Shown piece after piece: positions 13,673 to 21,690 of a DNA stretch of 54,317 nt. Both the position numbers and the translations under genes were made by a program. The notes beneath the pieces were generated by a model. The model saw only the letters and a list, made by a program, of their open reading frames with translations. It had not been told where the DNA came from and made no database searches. Within the stretch, counting starts at the first letter, position 1. Each line of letters opens with the position of its first letter. The DNA is from Vibrio harveyi NBRC 15634 = ATCC 14126 = KCTC 12724 (lineage in GTDB: Bacteria; Pseudomonadota; Gammaproteobacteria; Enterobacterales; Vibrionaceae). The stretch covers positions 1 through 54,317 of the forward strand of contig NZ_BCUF01000039.1 of assembly GCF_001591145.1 (NCBI RefSeq), written 5' to 3'.

Positions 13673-16219
13673 CTACTTCATGTTAACCAAATGTGTTGGC
13701 CATTCTTCCATCGGCATTGGGCGACTGTAGTAGAAACCCTGAACCTGATTACAGCCAAGTGAACTGAGCAGTTGTGCTTGCGCAGCCGTTTCCACGCCTT
13801 CTGCTACTACATTGGTCTTCATGCCTTTGGTGATGTTGATGATCGCTGATACAACAGAGCTGTCGAGGTTCTCTTTAGTCAGACGATTAATAAAGGTGCG
13901 ATCTATCTTCAAGCAGGTAAACGGTAATGCGTGTAAGTAAGCCAGAGATGAGTAACCTGTGCCGAAGTCATCAATAGCAATACCTAGTCCCATTTCTCGC
14001 AGTTTGAGCAAATTATCCAGTGTCGTTGGTGCGCTGTCGATGATACGCGACTCGGTGATCTCCAGCGTCACATTGGTAGCAGGCAGCCCCGTTGTTCGCA
14101 GCACTTTCGCCACGGATTCAACAAAGTTAGGGCTTGAAAGCTGATGAACCGACACATTAACGTGTAATTGGAAGTCTTCAGGCCAACGTCTACTGTCGAT
14201 TGCTTTACGAGTATCACTACACGCTTGGAATAAGATTTGTTGACCAATGGTCTTGATCATGCCGCTTTCTTCGGCGATTGGGATGAAATCTAACGGAGAT
14301 ACCATTCCCGAATCACTGTGCCAGCGTGCGAGTGCTTCGGCGCCACAAATGTTGCCTGATGCAAGATCAATAATAGGTTGGTAGAAAGGCACAAATTCAC
14401 GGTTATCGATGCCTGTTTGAATCTTAGCGATCATCTGAGTTCGGAATTTAGACGCGCTCGCCATTTCAGGACTGTAGTGGCAGACGCTGGTGCGAGAATC
14501 TTGTTTCGCGTAACTCAACGCAATACTGGCATTACGCAGCCATAAAGACATTGTCTGATCGGGCTGAGTGCGTACGACGCCAATAGAAACTTTAATGACG
14601 ACCGTTTCACCATCAAGAACAAATGGTGCTGCCAACAGTTGGTGTAAACGGCGCTCAACTAAGCTGATGTCGCTATCACTGTTTGTGTTGGGCATGAATA
14701 CGGCAAACTCATCACCACCGATGCGCGCTAGTGTCGCTTCATCTTGCAGTTGCTGTTTAAGGCGTTCAGCGATGTGTATCAGAAGCTTATCGCCGTTGTG
14801 ATGACCAACACTGTCATTGATATCTCTAAATTTGTTGATCCCAATAAGATACAAACTCCCTTGCCCTGAGTGAGGTAAGCTGTCACTCACTTCTATTAGC
14901 CCTTGGCGGCTATACAGGCGGGTTAGAGAATCAAACTCAAGTTGTTCACGCAGTGCTTTAAAGGACGCTTTGAGATTGCTTGCCATCTCGTTAAACGCTT
15001 GCACCAGAATAGTCGTCTCGTACACATAACCAGGACGAGGCATAGTGCTATCCCAATCGCCTTTCGCAAGGTGTTGGGCTGCTGTCGCTGTGGCATTGAT
15101 GGGGCGAGTAACTCGGCTGAAGATAAGCATGCTAATGACGATGCCAACTAAGCTAACGAAAATCCCCACCATCCAGCTTCTTTGCTGGCTCTTTGGTAGG
15201 GTGCCAAGTAGTTCTGTCTCAGAGATCGAAGTGCCAATAAACCAGGTTAAACCGTTAGCATCATGATATGGCGTGACTCGGCTAAAGGTGCGCTGACCGT
15301 TGAAGTCGAACTCAAAAGTATAAGGCTTATCGCTGTAGCTTAGGTTTTTGCCACTGACGCGAGCCGCGCTCATCTGAATGACTGGATCTGCGCTTTCTGA
15401 AGCGAATAAGCGCTGACCTTTATCTGAGAACTTTGTCCCCCACGAAATCACACTACCTTGTCCAGAGTGCGCCACTAAGCGTTGCTCTTGGTCCATGATG
15501 TAAACCGAGGCATTCGTATCTTGCTTAAGCTTTTGCAAAAATAAGTTAAACGTATTGATGCGCACATCGGTTACCAACACACCAGCAAACTCACCCATTT
15601 CATAGATAGGCGTCATCGCTGACAGAGTGATGTCTTGACGTTCGTCGGCATTAGCATAGATGCTCGACCAACGAGGTTTGTTGTCTTGAGCGATGGGTTG
15701 GTACCAAGGACGAGTGCGAGGATCGTAAGGCTCGATGATGGTGCGAATGTCATCACTGATGGTTTCACTACCGTAAATCACTAAGTTGCCATTGGTTCGA
15801 TGGTCTTGAAGCATCAGTGTATAGGCGCCATCAGATTCACGACGAAAACCTGTAAAGTCCCCAGATTCTGAACCGAATGCAATGACATCTAACTGTGGGA
15901 TCGAATGATACAAATCCTTAAAGGCACTTAACAGATAGTCTTGGATTTCTTTGGTGTCGTGCGGGCGATAAAGATTGTGGTAACTAACGTTGTGACCAAG
16001 CGCAGTCACTGCAGTGAAAGGCTTGCGCAGGTAATCATTCAGATGATCGTGGACACTCTCTGTTAATACAGAAAGCTGTTTGTCACTGATGTCGGTAACA
16101 ACCTCTTCATAGCTCTGTTTCTGGACGTAAACAATCACACTGATAGCCAGCAAAAAAATCATCACAAAAGGGATGAGTACAGCGGTGCGTAGTGTAATTT
16201 GAGTCGTTGCGTTTGACAT
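13673..16219 (-). CDS. dCache-HAMP-GGDEF-EAL cyclic-di-GMP signalling protein
   Basis: This 848-residue inner-membrane protein senses a periplasmic signal and turns over cyclic-di-GMP. Order: TM1 (about 13-31), periplasmic dCache domain (about 35-345, with the typical DPRTRPWYQP at 167-176), TM2 (350-369), HAMP (370-420), GGDEF (about 428-580) and EAL (about 595-845). The EAL domain keeps EALARW (628), NVSVHQL, LEITES, DDFGTGYSS, KIDRTF and EGVET, so it should be an active phosphodiesterase. The GGDEF signature is present (501-505). However, the metal-binding Asp of the usual DxDxF segment is Gly460 (GINKF), so cyclase activity is doubtful. It lies downstream of ntrC with a long inverted repeat between them. 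Confidence 0.93.
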   Translation of the reverse strand: MSNATTQITLRTAVLIPFVMIFLLAISVIVYVQKQSYEEVVTDISDKQLSVLTESVHDHLNDYLRKPFTAVTALGHNVSYHNLYRPHDTKEIQDYLLSAFKDLYHSIPQLDVIAFGSESGDFTGFRRESDGAYTLMLQDHRTNGNLVIYGSETISDDIRTIIEPYDPRTRPWYQPIAQDNKPRWSSIYANADERQDITLSAMTPIYEMGEFAGVLVTDVRINTFNLFLQKLKQDTNASVYIMDQEQRLVAHSGQGSVISWGTKFSDKGQRLFASESADPVIQMSAARVSGKNLSYSDKPYTFEFDFNGQRTFSRVTPYHDANGLTWFIGTSISETELLGTLPKSQQRSWMVGIFVSLVGIVISMLIFSRVTRPINATATAAQHLAKGDWDSTMPRPGYVYETTILVQAFNEMASNLKASFKALREQLEFDSLTRLYSRQGLIEVSDSLPHSGQGSLYLIGINKFRDINDSVGHHNGDKLLIHIAERLKQQLQDEATLARIGGDEFAVFMPNTNSDSDISLVERRLHQLLAAPFVLDGETVVIKVSIGVVRTQPDQTMSLWLRNASIALSYAKQDSRTSVCHYSPEMASASKFRTQMIAKIQTGIDNREFVPFYQPIIDLASGNICGAEALARWHSDSGMVSPLDFIPIAEESGMIKTIGQQILFQACSDTRKAIDSRRWPEDFQLHVNVSVHQLSSPNFVESVAKVLRTTGLPATNVTLEITESRIIDSAPTTLDNLLKLREMGLGIAIDDFGTGYSSLAYLHALPFTCLKIDRTFINRLTKENLDSSVVSAIINITKGMKTNVVAEGVETAAQAQLLSSLGCNQVQGFYYSRPMPMEEWPTHLVNMK

Positions 16220-16265
16220 TGCCTAGCCATATAAGGGGTGTCGTACCATAATTGTACTGATACTT

Positions 16266-16305
16266 AGGTTATCAAGCGAGAGCAAAAGTGTGCGCTTGAT
16301 AACCT
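16266..16305. repeat. 13-bp perfect inverted repeat between ntrC and the GGDEF-EAL gene
   Basis: AGGTTATCAAGCG (16266-16278) and its exact complement (16293-16305) enclose a 14-nt loop. In the ntrC transcript it would be a strong hairpin 27 nt after the stop, but without a T-run on that strand. It may terminate or protect the gln transcript, or bind a protein near the GGDEF-EAL promoter. Confidence 0.65.
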
Positions 16306-16331
16306 TTTGTCAAACTCGTTGCCGCTTAAGG

Positions 16332-17735
16332 TCAGTACAGTTCTTTCAATTTTCTGGTTAGGGTATTGCGTCCCCAACCTAATACTTTAGCGGCATCTTG
16401 CTTATGACCTTTAGTATGTTCTAATGCGGCTTCCAATAAAATGCGCTCAAATTCTGGTAAAGCGTAGGAAAGCAGTTCTTTATCCCCAGCTTCTAGCGCA
16501 TGGCGTGCCCAATCCGCCAATTGTTCTTGCCAACTGCCGCTGGTGGTTTCAGTGATGATTTTCTTTTCTTCCAGCAATTCGGCAGGCAAATCGCTAGGTA
16601 GCACCTCACTTCCGCTGGCCATAACAGTTAACCAGCGACAGATATTTTCCAGTTGGCGAACGTTACCCGGCCAATCAAGGCGATTAAGAATTTCCACCGA
16701 AGATGGATGCAGGGTTTTGGTTTCAACACCGAGTTCATCTGCCGCTCGAACGAGGAAGTGTTGGGTGAGTTTTTCAATGTCTTGCTTACGTTCTCTCAGT
16801 GCGGGGATTTGCACGCGAATAACGTTCAAACGATGGAATAAATCCTCGCGGAAATCACCCTCATGGACCAATTTTTCAAGGTTTTGGTGGGTAGCTGCGA
16901 CAATACGAACGTCGACACGGATTGGAGAGTGTCCGCCAACGCGATAAAACTGACCATCCGCCAACACGCGCAATAATCGGGTCTGAATATCTAATGGCAT
17001 GTCACCGATTTCATCCAAAAACAGCGTGCCACCATTGGCTTGCTCAAAGCGACCTTGACGGACGCTATTGGCACCAGTAAATGCGCCTTTCTCGTGACCA
17101 AACAGTTCCGATTCAATCAAGTCTTTTGGGATCGCAGCCATATTGAGGGCAATAAAAGGTTTGTTGGCGCGCGGACTGTGGCGGTGCAAGGCATGAGCAA
17201 CCAATTCTTTGCCGGTACCCGACTCACCGTTGATCAGAACAGAAATAGAAGAGCGCGATAAACGACCGATAGCACGAAATACTTCTTGCATTGCTGGTGC
17301 TTCACCAATGATTTCAGGTGTATCAGTAGGGATATCGTCCGGTAGAAGTTGCTCGCGCTTGTTCTCTTGGCTGTGAGCTATGGCGCGCTCTACCAATGTG
17401 AGCGTTTCGTCGATATCAAACGGTTTGGGCAAGTATTCAAAAGCGCCTTTTTGGTAGGCGTTTACTGCCGCATCTAAATCGGAATGCGCCGTCATGATGA
17501 TGACGGGGAGATCTGGGTAGTCGCGTTGTACTTGTTTTAATAGCTCTAAGCCATCGATACCCGGCATGCGAATGTCAGAAACTAAAACGTCTGGTACTTC
17601 ACGTTCTAGCGCCATTAAAACGCTTTCCCCATCCGCATAGGTTTCGCATTTGATGTCGGCTGAGGAGAGGGTTTTCTCCATGACCCAACGAATCGAACTG
17701 TCGTCATCGACGACCCAAACATATCCTTTACTCAT
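16332..17735 (-). CDS. glnG: Nitrogen regulation response regulator NtrC
   Basis: NtrC (GlnG) activates sigma-54 promoters such as glnA when nitrogen is limiting. The 467-residue protein has a receiver domain (phospho-acceptor D54 in VSDIRMPG, K104 in PKPFD) and a sigma-54-interacting AAA+ domain. The latter carries Walker A GESGTGKE (170-177), GAFTGA (217-222) and Walker B LFLDE (238-242). A Fis-type helix-turn-helix occupies the C-terminus (KQDAAKVLGWGRNTLTRKL). It lies 60 nt downstream of ntrB on the same strand. Putative NtrC sites are visible upstream of glnA. Confidence 0.97.
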   Translation of the reverse strand: MSKGYVWVVDDDSSIRWVMEKTLSSADIKCETYADGESVLMALEREVPDVLVSDIRMPGIDGLELLKQVQRDYPDLPVIIMTAHSDLDAAVNAYQKGAFEYLPKPFDIDETLTLVERAIAHSQENKREQLLPDDIPTDTPEIIGEAPAMQEVFRAIGRLSRSSISVLINGESGTGKELVAHALHRHSPRANKPFIALNMAAIPKDLIESELFGHEKGAFTGANSVRQGRFEQANGGTLFLDEIGDMPLDIQTRLLRVLADGQFYRVGGHSPIRVDVRIVAATHQNLEKLVHEGDFREDLFHRLNVIRVQIPALRERKQDIEKLTQHFLVRAADELGVETKTLHPSSVEILNRLDWPGNVRQLENICRWLTVMASGSEVLPSDLPAELLEEKKIITETTSGSWQEQLADWARHALEAGDKELLSYALPEFERILLEAALEHTKGHKQDAAKVLGWGRNTLTRKLKELY

Positions 17736-17795
17736 GTAATAAATCCTTGCAGCAAAAGCCTAAAAACTGACGAATAGCAAAGCCAATTAACCAAG

Positions 17796-18842
17796 TCAGA
17801 TTGGCAAATAAATAGTAAAAGTGGTGTGACCTGGCCAACTCTCGACATCAATCTTGCCGTTATGCTGGTCGATCAAATTTTGTGAAATAGATAGCCCAAG
17901 TCCGGTTCCGCCTTCGCGTCCACTGACCATAGGGTAGAAAAGCGTGTCTTGCAGTTCGGGTGGAATTCCTGGTCCGTTATCAGTGATTTCAACGCGAGCC
18001 GCGAGTTTGCAACGCTGACCATGAATGTTGGCTTGATGCACCGTTCTGGTGCGTATGGTGATTTTACCGTGTTCTTGGTGGGACAGAATCTGTGCCGCAT
18101 TGCTGACGATGTTGAGCATTGCCTGCTCGATTTGGTCCGCGTCCATCAAAATCTCTGGCAAGCTCGGATCGTAGTCTCGTTCGATGACGATCGAATACTG
18201 TGACTCCAATTCGACTAATTGACGTACCTTCTCCAACACTTGGTGCAGGTTTTCTTGTGCTTTCTTACCCGGCTTTTGCGGTCCAAGAAGACGATCAACC
18301 AAGGCTCTCAATCGGTCAGCTTGTTCAATGATGATGTGTGTGTATTCCGTCAAGGAAGGGTCGGGCAGCATTTTTTCCAATAGTTGTGCTGCGCCGCGTA
18401 AACCGCCGAGTGGGTTTTTAATTTCATGCGCCAAACCGCGTACTAACAGTTTCGCCGCTTGTTGTTGAGCGTGTTGATTGAGCTCTTGAGTTAGGCGGCG
18501 TTGCTGATCAATTTTGCGCATCTCAACCAACAACATCAGCTGTTTTTGCCATGTAATAGGACTGACGGTGACTTCGAGCATCAAAGGACGCCCATCGACG
18601 ACAAAAGTGACGTCACTGTCAGTGATGCTTTGTCCGCTCTGCAATGGTTGAGTGAGCAGGGCGAGATCCAGTGACGCATGCTGAATTAACTGAGATAACG
18701 ACTGTTCAACAATGCGTTTAGCACTTTGTGAGAACAACAACTCAGCCGCGGGATTGGCGTAACGTACCGCTAACCCATCATCAAGAATCAGCGTAGCTGT
18801 CACCATATTATTGAGAATGGCACTGGAGAGACTGGTATCCAC
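17796..18842 (-). CDS. glnL: Nitrogen regulation sensor histidine kinase NtrB
   Basis: NtrB (GlnL) phosphorylates or dephosphorylates NtrC under control of the PII protein. The 348-residue cytoplasmic protein has an N-terminal PAS domain (about 8-110), an H-box GLAHEIKNPLGG with phospho-acceptor His139, and an ATPase domain. The ATPase keeps an N-box (MLNIVSNAAQ), G1 (DNGPGIP) and G2 (GGTGLGLS). There is no membrane segment, as expected for NtrB. It precedes ntrC by 60 nt and follows the DUF4124 gene by about 130 nt; a hairpin between the latter two suggests a partly separate transcript. Confidence 0.97.
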   Translation of the reverse strand: MDTSLSSAILNNMVTATLILDDGLAVRYANPAAELLFSQSAKRIVEQSLSQLIQHASLDLALLTQPLQSGQSITDSDVTFVVDGRPLMLEVTVSPITWQKQLMLLVEMRKIDQQRRLTQELNQHAQQQAAKLLVRGLAHEIKNPLGGLRGAAQLLEKMLPDPSLTEYTHIIIEQADRLRALVDRLLGPQKPGKKAQENLHQVLEKVRQLVELESQYSIVIERDYDPSLPEILMDADQIEQAMLNIVSNAAQILSHQEHGKITIRTRTVHQANIHGQRCKLAARVEITDNGPGIPPELQDTLFYPMVSGREGGTGLGLSISQNLIDQHNGKIDVESWPGHTTFTIYLPI

Positions 18843-18928
18843 ATTACGTCCTTGTTTGCGTTGTGATTGTGCGTTGCACTATATTGGTGCAATAGAACGT
18901 AAGTATGGCGAATAAATCTAAGAAGAAA

Positions 18929-18966
18929 AAGTGAAAAGCGCCATCAGAGTGCGGTTTTTTTCACTT
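18929..18966 (-). terminator. Terminator-like hairpin after the DUF4124 gene
   Basis: AAGTGAAAA (18929-18937) and TTTTCACTT (18958-18966) pair around a GC-richer interior. Read on the minus strand, the stem ends in a T-rich stretch. It lies just after the DUF4124 stop and could reduce read-through from glnA into ntrB. Confidence 0.5.
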
Positions 18967-18972
18967 AATATT

Positions 18973-19554
18973 CTACTTTGCCCCTTTAATGGTCGGCTTG
19001 ATACTCGCTCTATGTAAATGCACCGTTATAGGGCTAGTAGATGCAATAAGCTTGCCGCTTCTTTTTGCTTTTACCGCAAGGGTGTGTGTGCCACGGTCGA
19101 TATTGTTTAGCTGCCAAGTTAAGCGGCTTTGAGGAGCTCCATAAGGCTTACCATCAAGGATGAGTTGCAGTTGTTCGCCGATGCCTAATTTGCGGTTTGC
19201 TTCGAGCTGAATATTGATGACACCAGAGTTACTGCGAATGGTTTCATCGTGCTGTGGAGTGAGCATAGTGAGGGAAAGGGGTAACGGTTTATCCGTTTTA
19301 GTTTTTTTCTCTGTGGTCGGCTTCTGAGCTGCATTTGCTTGTGGAGCGAGAGACTCGGTGCTCTCCACTTTAGGGGCTGGAGCGCTGGATTCAAGATTTG
19401 GTAGAGAGATGGTCTTTGCGCCTTGGTTTGGTGTGTCACTGAAGTGCACCACACCGTCTTTATCCACCCAAGTGTACGCGACTTGAGCTAAGGCTGTCGT
19501 TGCAATCAGTACACTACTGAGGGCGCATAGTGATGGTAAAAGCTGAACTTTCAT
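18973..19554 (-). CDS. Secreted DUF4124 domain protein
   Basis: This 193-residue protein has a signal peptide (about 1-23, ending TTALA) followed directly by a DUF4124 module (VAYTWVDKDGVVHFSDTP). A Pro/Ala/Lys-rich linker with low complexity leads to a C-terminal beta-rich domain (about 95-190) that looks Ig-like or fibronectin-like (QLEANRKLGIGEQLQLILDGK; GTHTLAVKAKR). The function is not known; DUF4124 occurs at the N-terminus of many periplasmic proteins. AAGGTGAG gives a good ribosome site. Its place between glnA and ntrB appears to be a Vibrio-type arrangement. A nitrogen role is possible only by context. Confidence 0.85.
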   Translation of the reverse strand: MKVQLLPSLCALSSVLIATTALAQVAYTWVDKDGVVHFSDTPNQGAKTISLPNLESSAPAPKVESTESLAPQANAAQKPTTEKKTKTDKPLPLSLTMLTPQHDETIRSNSGVINIQLEANRKLGIGEQLQLILDGKPYGAPQSRLTWQLNNIDRGTHTLAVKAKRSGKLIASTSPITVHLHRASIKPTIKGAK

Positions 19555-19681
19555 TGCTCACCTTCTTTTGATAGATGATTTCACGTTTAGGTGCTTAGCT
19601 CTTTGACTTATCAAGCAAAAGAGTCTGAGCGTATTTTAGTTATCCCTCCATGTTAAACGCCCAAATAGAGTGAGCGAATAC

Positions 19682-19708
19682 AAAAAAGGCCCGCCTGCGA
19701 GGCGAGCC
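19682..19708 (-). terminator. glnA terminator
   Basis: On the minus strand GGCTCGCCT and AGGCGGGCC form a 9-bp stem (one G-U pair) with a CGC loop, followed by six T residues. It lies about 45 nt after the glnA stop, so ntrB-ntrC would be expressed by read-through or a separate promoter. Confidence 0.9.
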
Positions 19709-19750
19709 TAATATTTTGTAACTGCGTTTACATTTTACACAGCTGAAACC

Positions 19751-21160
19751 TTATACAGAGTAGTAAAGTTCGAACTCAAGTGGGTGAGTTGTCATGTTTA
19801 CTTTCTCTACGTCTTGAGACTTAAGACCGATGTAAGAATCGATGAAGTCGTCAGAGAATACACCACCTGCAGTTAGGAACTCACGGTCTGCATCTAGTTC
19901 TTCTAGTGCATCTTTTAGTGAGTATGCAACAGTTGGGATTTCTGCTGCTTCTTCAGCTGGTAGGTCGTAAAGGTCTTTATCCATCGCTTCACCTGGGTGG
20001 ATCTTGTTCTTAATGCCGTCAAGACCAGCCATTAGCATTGCTGCGAAACATAGGTATGGGTTAGCCGCTGGGTCACCGAAACGAACTTCGATACGACGCG
20101 CTTTAGGGCTTGGTACCACTGGGATACGGATAGAAGCAGAACGGTTACGCGCTGAGTAAGCTAGCATTACTGGTGCTTCGAAGCCTGGTACAAGACGCTT
20201 GTACGAGTTAGTTGATGGGTTCGCAAATGCGTTGATTGCGCGAGCGTGCTTGATGATACCGCCGATGTAGTAAAGTGCAGTTTCAGATAGACCGCCGTAC
20301 TTGTCACCAGCAAATAGGTTTACGCCATCTTTTGCTAGAGATTGGTGAACGTGCATGCCGCTACCGTTGTCGCCAACTAGTGGTTTAGGCATGAATGTCG
20401 CCGTCTTACCAAATGCGTGAGCAACGTTGTGTACAACGTACTTGTAGATTTGAATTTCGTCAGCTTTCGTTGTTAGCGTGTTGAAGCGAGTTGCGATTTC
20501 GTTTTGACCCGCAGTTGCTACTTCGTGGTGGTGCGCTTCTACAACTAGACCCATTTCTTCCATTACTAGACACATTGCAGAACGGATGTCTTGAGATGAA
20601 TCTACTGGAGCTACTGGGAAGTAACCACCTTTAACGCCTGGACGGTGACCTTTGTTACCTTCTTCGTAATCAGAACCTGTGTTCCATGCTGCTTCTACGT
20701 CATCAATCTTGAAGAAAGAACCAGACATGTCAGTTGCGAACTTAACGTCGTCGAATAGGAAGAACTCTGGCTCAGGACCGATAAGAACGGTGTCTGCAAT
20801 ACCAGTAGAGCGCATGAAGTCTTCTGCGCGCTTAGCGATAGAGCGTGGGTCGCGGTCGTAGCCTTGCATTGTTGCAGGCTCAAGGATGTCACAACGGATG
20901 TTTAGCGTTGCATCTTCAGTGAATGGGTCAAGCACTGCAGAAGATGCGTCTGGCATCATAACCATGTCTGATTCGTTAATGCCTTTCCAGCCAGCAACTG
21001 ATGAACCATCGAACATTTTACCTTCTTCGAAGAAGTCTGCGTCGATTTGGTGAGCAGGGATAGAGATGTGCTGCTCTTTACCTTTTGTATCAGTGAAGCG
21101 TAGGTCAACAAACTTAACTTCGTTTTCTTGGATCAGTGATAAAACGTTTTCTACTGACAT
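19751..21160 (-). CDS. glnA: Glutamine synthetase, type I
   Basis: GlnA makes glutamine from glutamate and ammonia using ATP and is the main entry of nitrogen. The 469-residue protein has the class signatures FDGSSVAGWKGI, the nucleotide-binding region with NGSGMHVHQSL, and NRSASIRIP. The adenylylation loop DLYDLP is present, with the Tyr that GlnE modifies in the type I-beta enzyme. GAGGT lies 10 nt before ATG 21160. Upstream there is a sigma-54 promoter and NtrC-type enhancer sites. It heads the glnA-DUF4124-ntrB-ntrC locus and is divergent from typA, as in E. coli. Confidence 0.98.
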   Translation of the reverse strand: MSVENVLSLIQENEVKFVDLRFTDTKGKEQHISIPAHQIDADFFEEGKMFDGSSVAGWKGINESDMVMMPDASSAVLDPFTEDATLNIRCDILEPATMQGYDRDPRSIAKRAEDFMRSTGIADTVLIGPEPEFFLFDDVKFATDMSGSFFKIDDVEAAWNTGSDYEEGNKGHRPGVKGGYFPVAPVDSSQDIRSAMCLVMEEMGLVVEAHHHEVATAGQNEIATRFNTLTTKADEIQIYKYVVHNVAHAFGKTATFMPKPLVGDNGSGMHVHQSLAKDGVNLFAGDKYGGLSETALYYIGGIIKHARAINAFANPSTNSYKRLVPGFEAPVMLAYSARNRSASIRIPVVPSPKARRIEVRFGDPAANPYLCFAAMLMAGLDGIKNKIHPGEAMDKDLYDLPAEEAAEIPTVAYSLKDALEELDADREFLTAGGVFSDDFIDSYIGLKSQDVEKVNMTTHPLEFELYYSV

Positions 21161-21275
21161 CTTGGATAACCTCCAGTGTTAATAAAGCGGTAAAAGCTCG
21201 ATTTATGAAACATTAATTAAATCCAGCATTGATTAATCTGTTTGACATTTTATTAATCGATGCTGGTTTCTCTAA

Positions 21276-21291
21276 AGCCAAAACCGTGCCA
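21276..21291 (-). promoter_or_regulatory. Sigma-54 promoter of glnA
   Basis: Read on the minus strand, TGGCACGGTTTTGGCT carries a perfect -24 element (TGGCAC) and a -12 element with one mismatch to TTGC, at the correct spacing. It lies about 115 bp upstream of the glnA start codon. Confidence 0.85.
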
Positions 21292-21340
21292 AAAAAATTA
21301 TTCCATTAATTTCAATGGATTGCGTTTTTATACGCTAGTT

Positions 21341-21410
21341 TGGTGCAAACGATTGCACCAAAATGATCTGCAGGTGCACTGTTATGGTGCATTATTTTAT
21401 TATTGCACCA
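21341..21410. promoter_or_regulatory. NtrC enhancer region of glnA
   Basis: A canonical NtrC site, TGCACT-GTTAT-GGTGCA, is at 21375-21391, about 85-115 bp upstream of the sigma-54 promoter. Around it lie further half-sites: a perfect inverted repeat TGGTGCA-N6-TGCACCA at 21341-21360, GGTGCA at 21373-21378 and TGCACC at 21405-21410. The array resembles the paired high-affinity NtrC sites before glnA in enterobacteria. The site at 21341 has its half-sites in the opposite order. Confidence 0.8.
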
Positions 21411-21690
21411 CAATGTGACAACTACGTTGCTTATTCAGCCCAGTTTTTGAGCAAGAGTCAATTTGTAATATGCGCGATTGGAATAAAGTTGCGTTGAATC
21501 AATTCGCATGGCGCTCTAAAGCGGGTGTTAAGCGTAAATTTGACAGAAATGCTCGGGAGTAGATCACATATCTCTATGCTTTTTGCTAGAATCTGGTACA
21601 TTATGGCCGTTTTTTTAATCAGTAAATGTCGTCAGAGAGCACCCGTTCTCAGCATGAGGGCATTTCATCTATCTAAGTGAATCAATATCC
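21411..21690 (+). promoter_or_regulatory. typA upstream region
   Basis: No gene is present. An extended -10 sequence TGCTAGAAT (21584-21592) lies about 100 bp before typA and is the best promoter candidate. TTGACA at 21540-21545 has no well-spaced -10. Confidence 0.35.

Noticed and set aside
13673..16219. Calling the GGDEF-EAL protein a dual cyclase and phosphodiesterase
   Set aside because: The GGDEF motif is intact but the metal-ligand Asp of the DxDxF segment is Gly, so only the phosphodiesterase role is supported.
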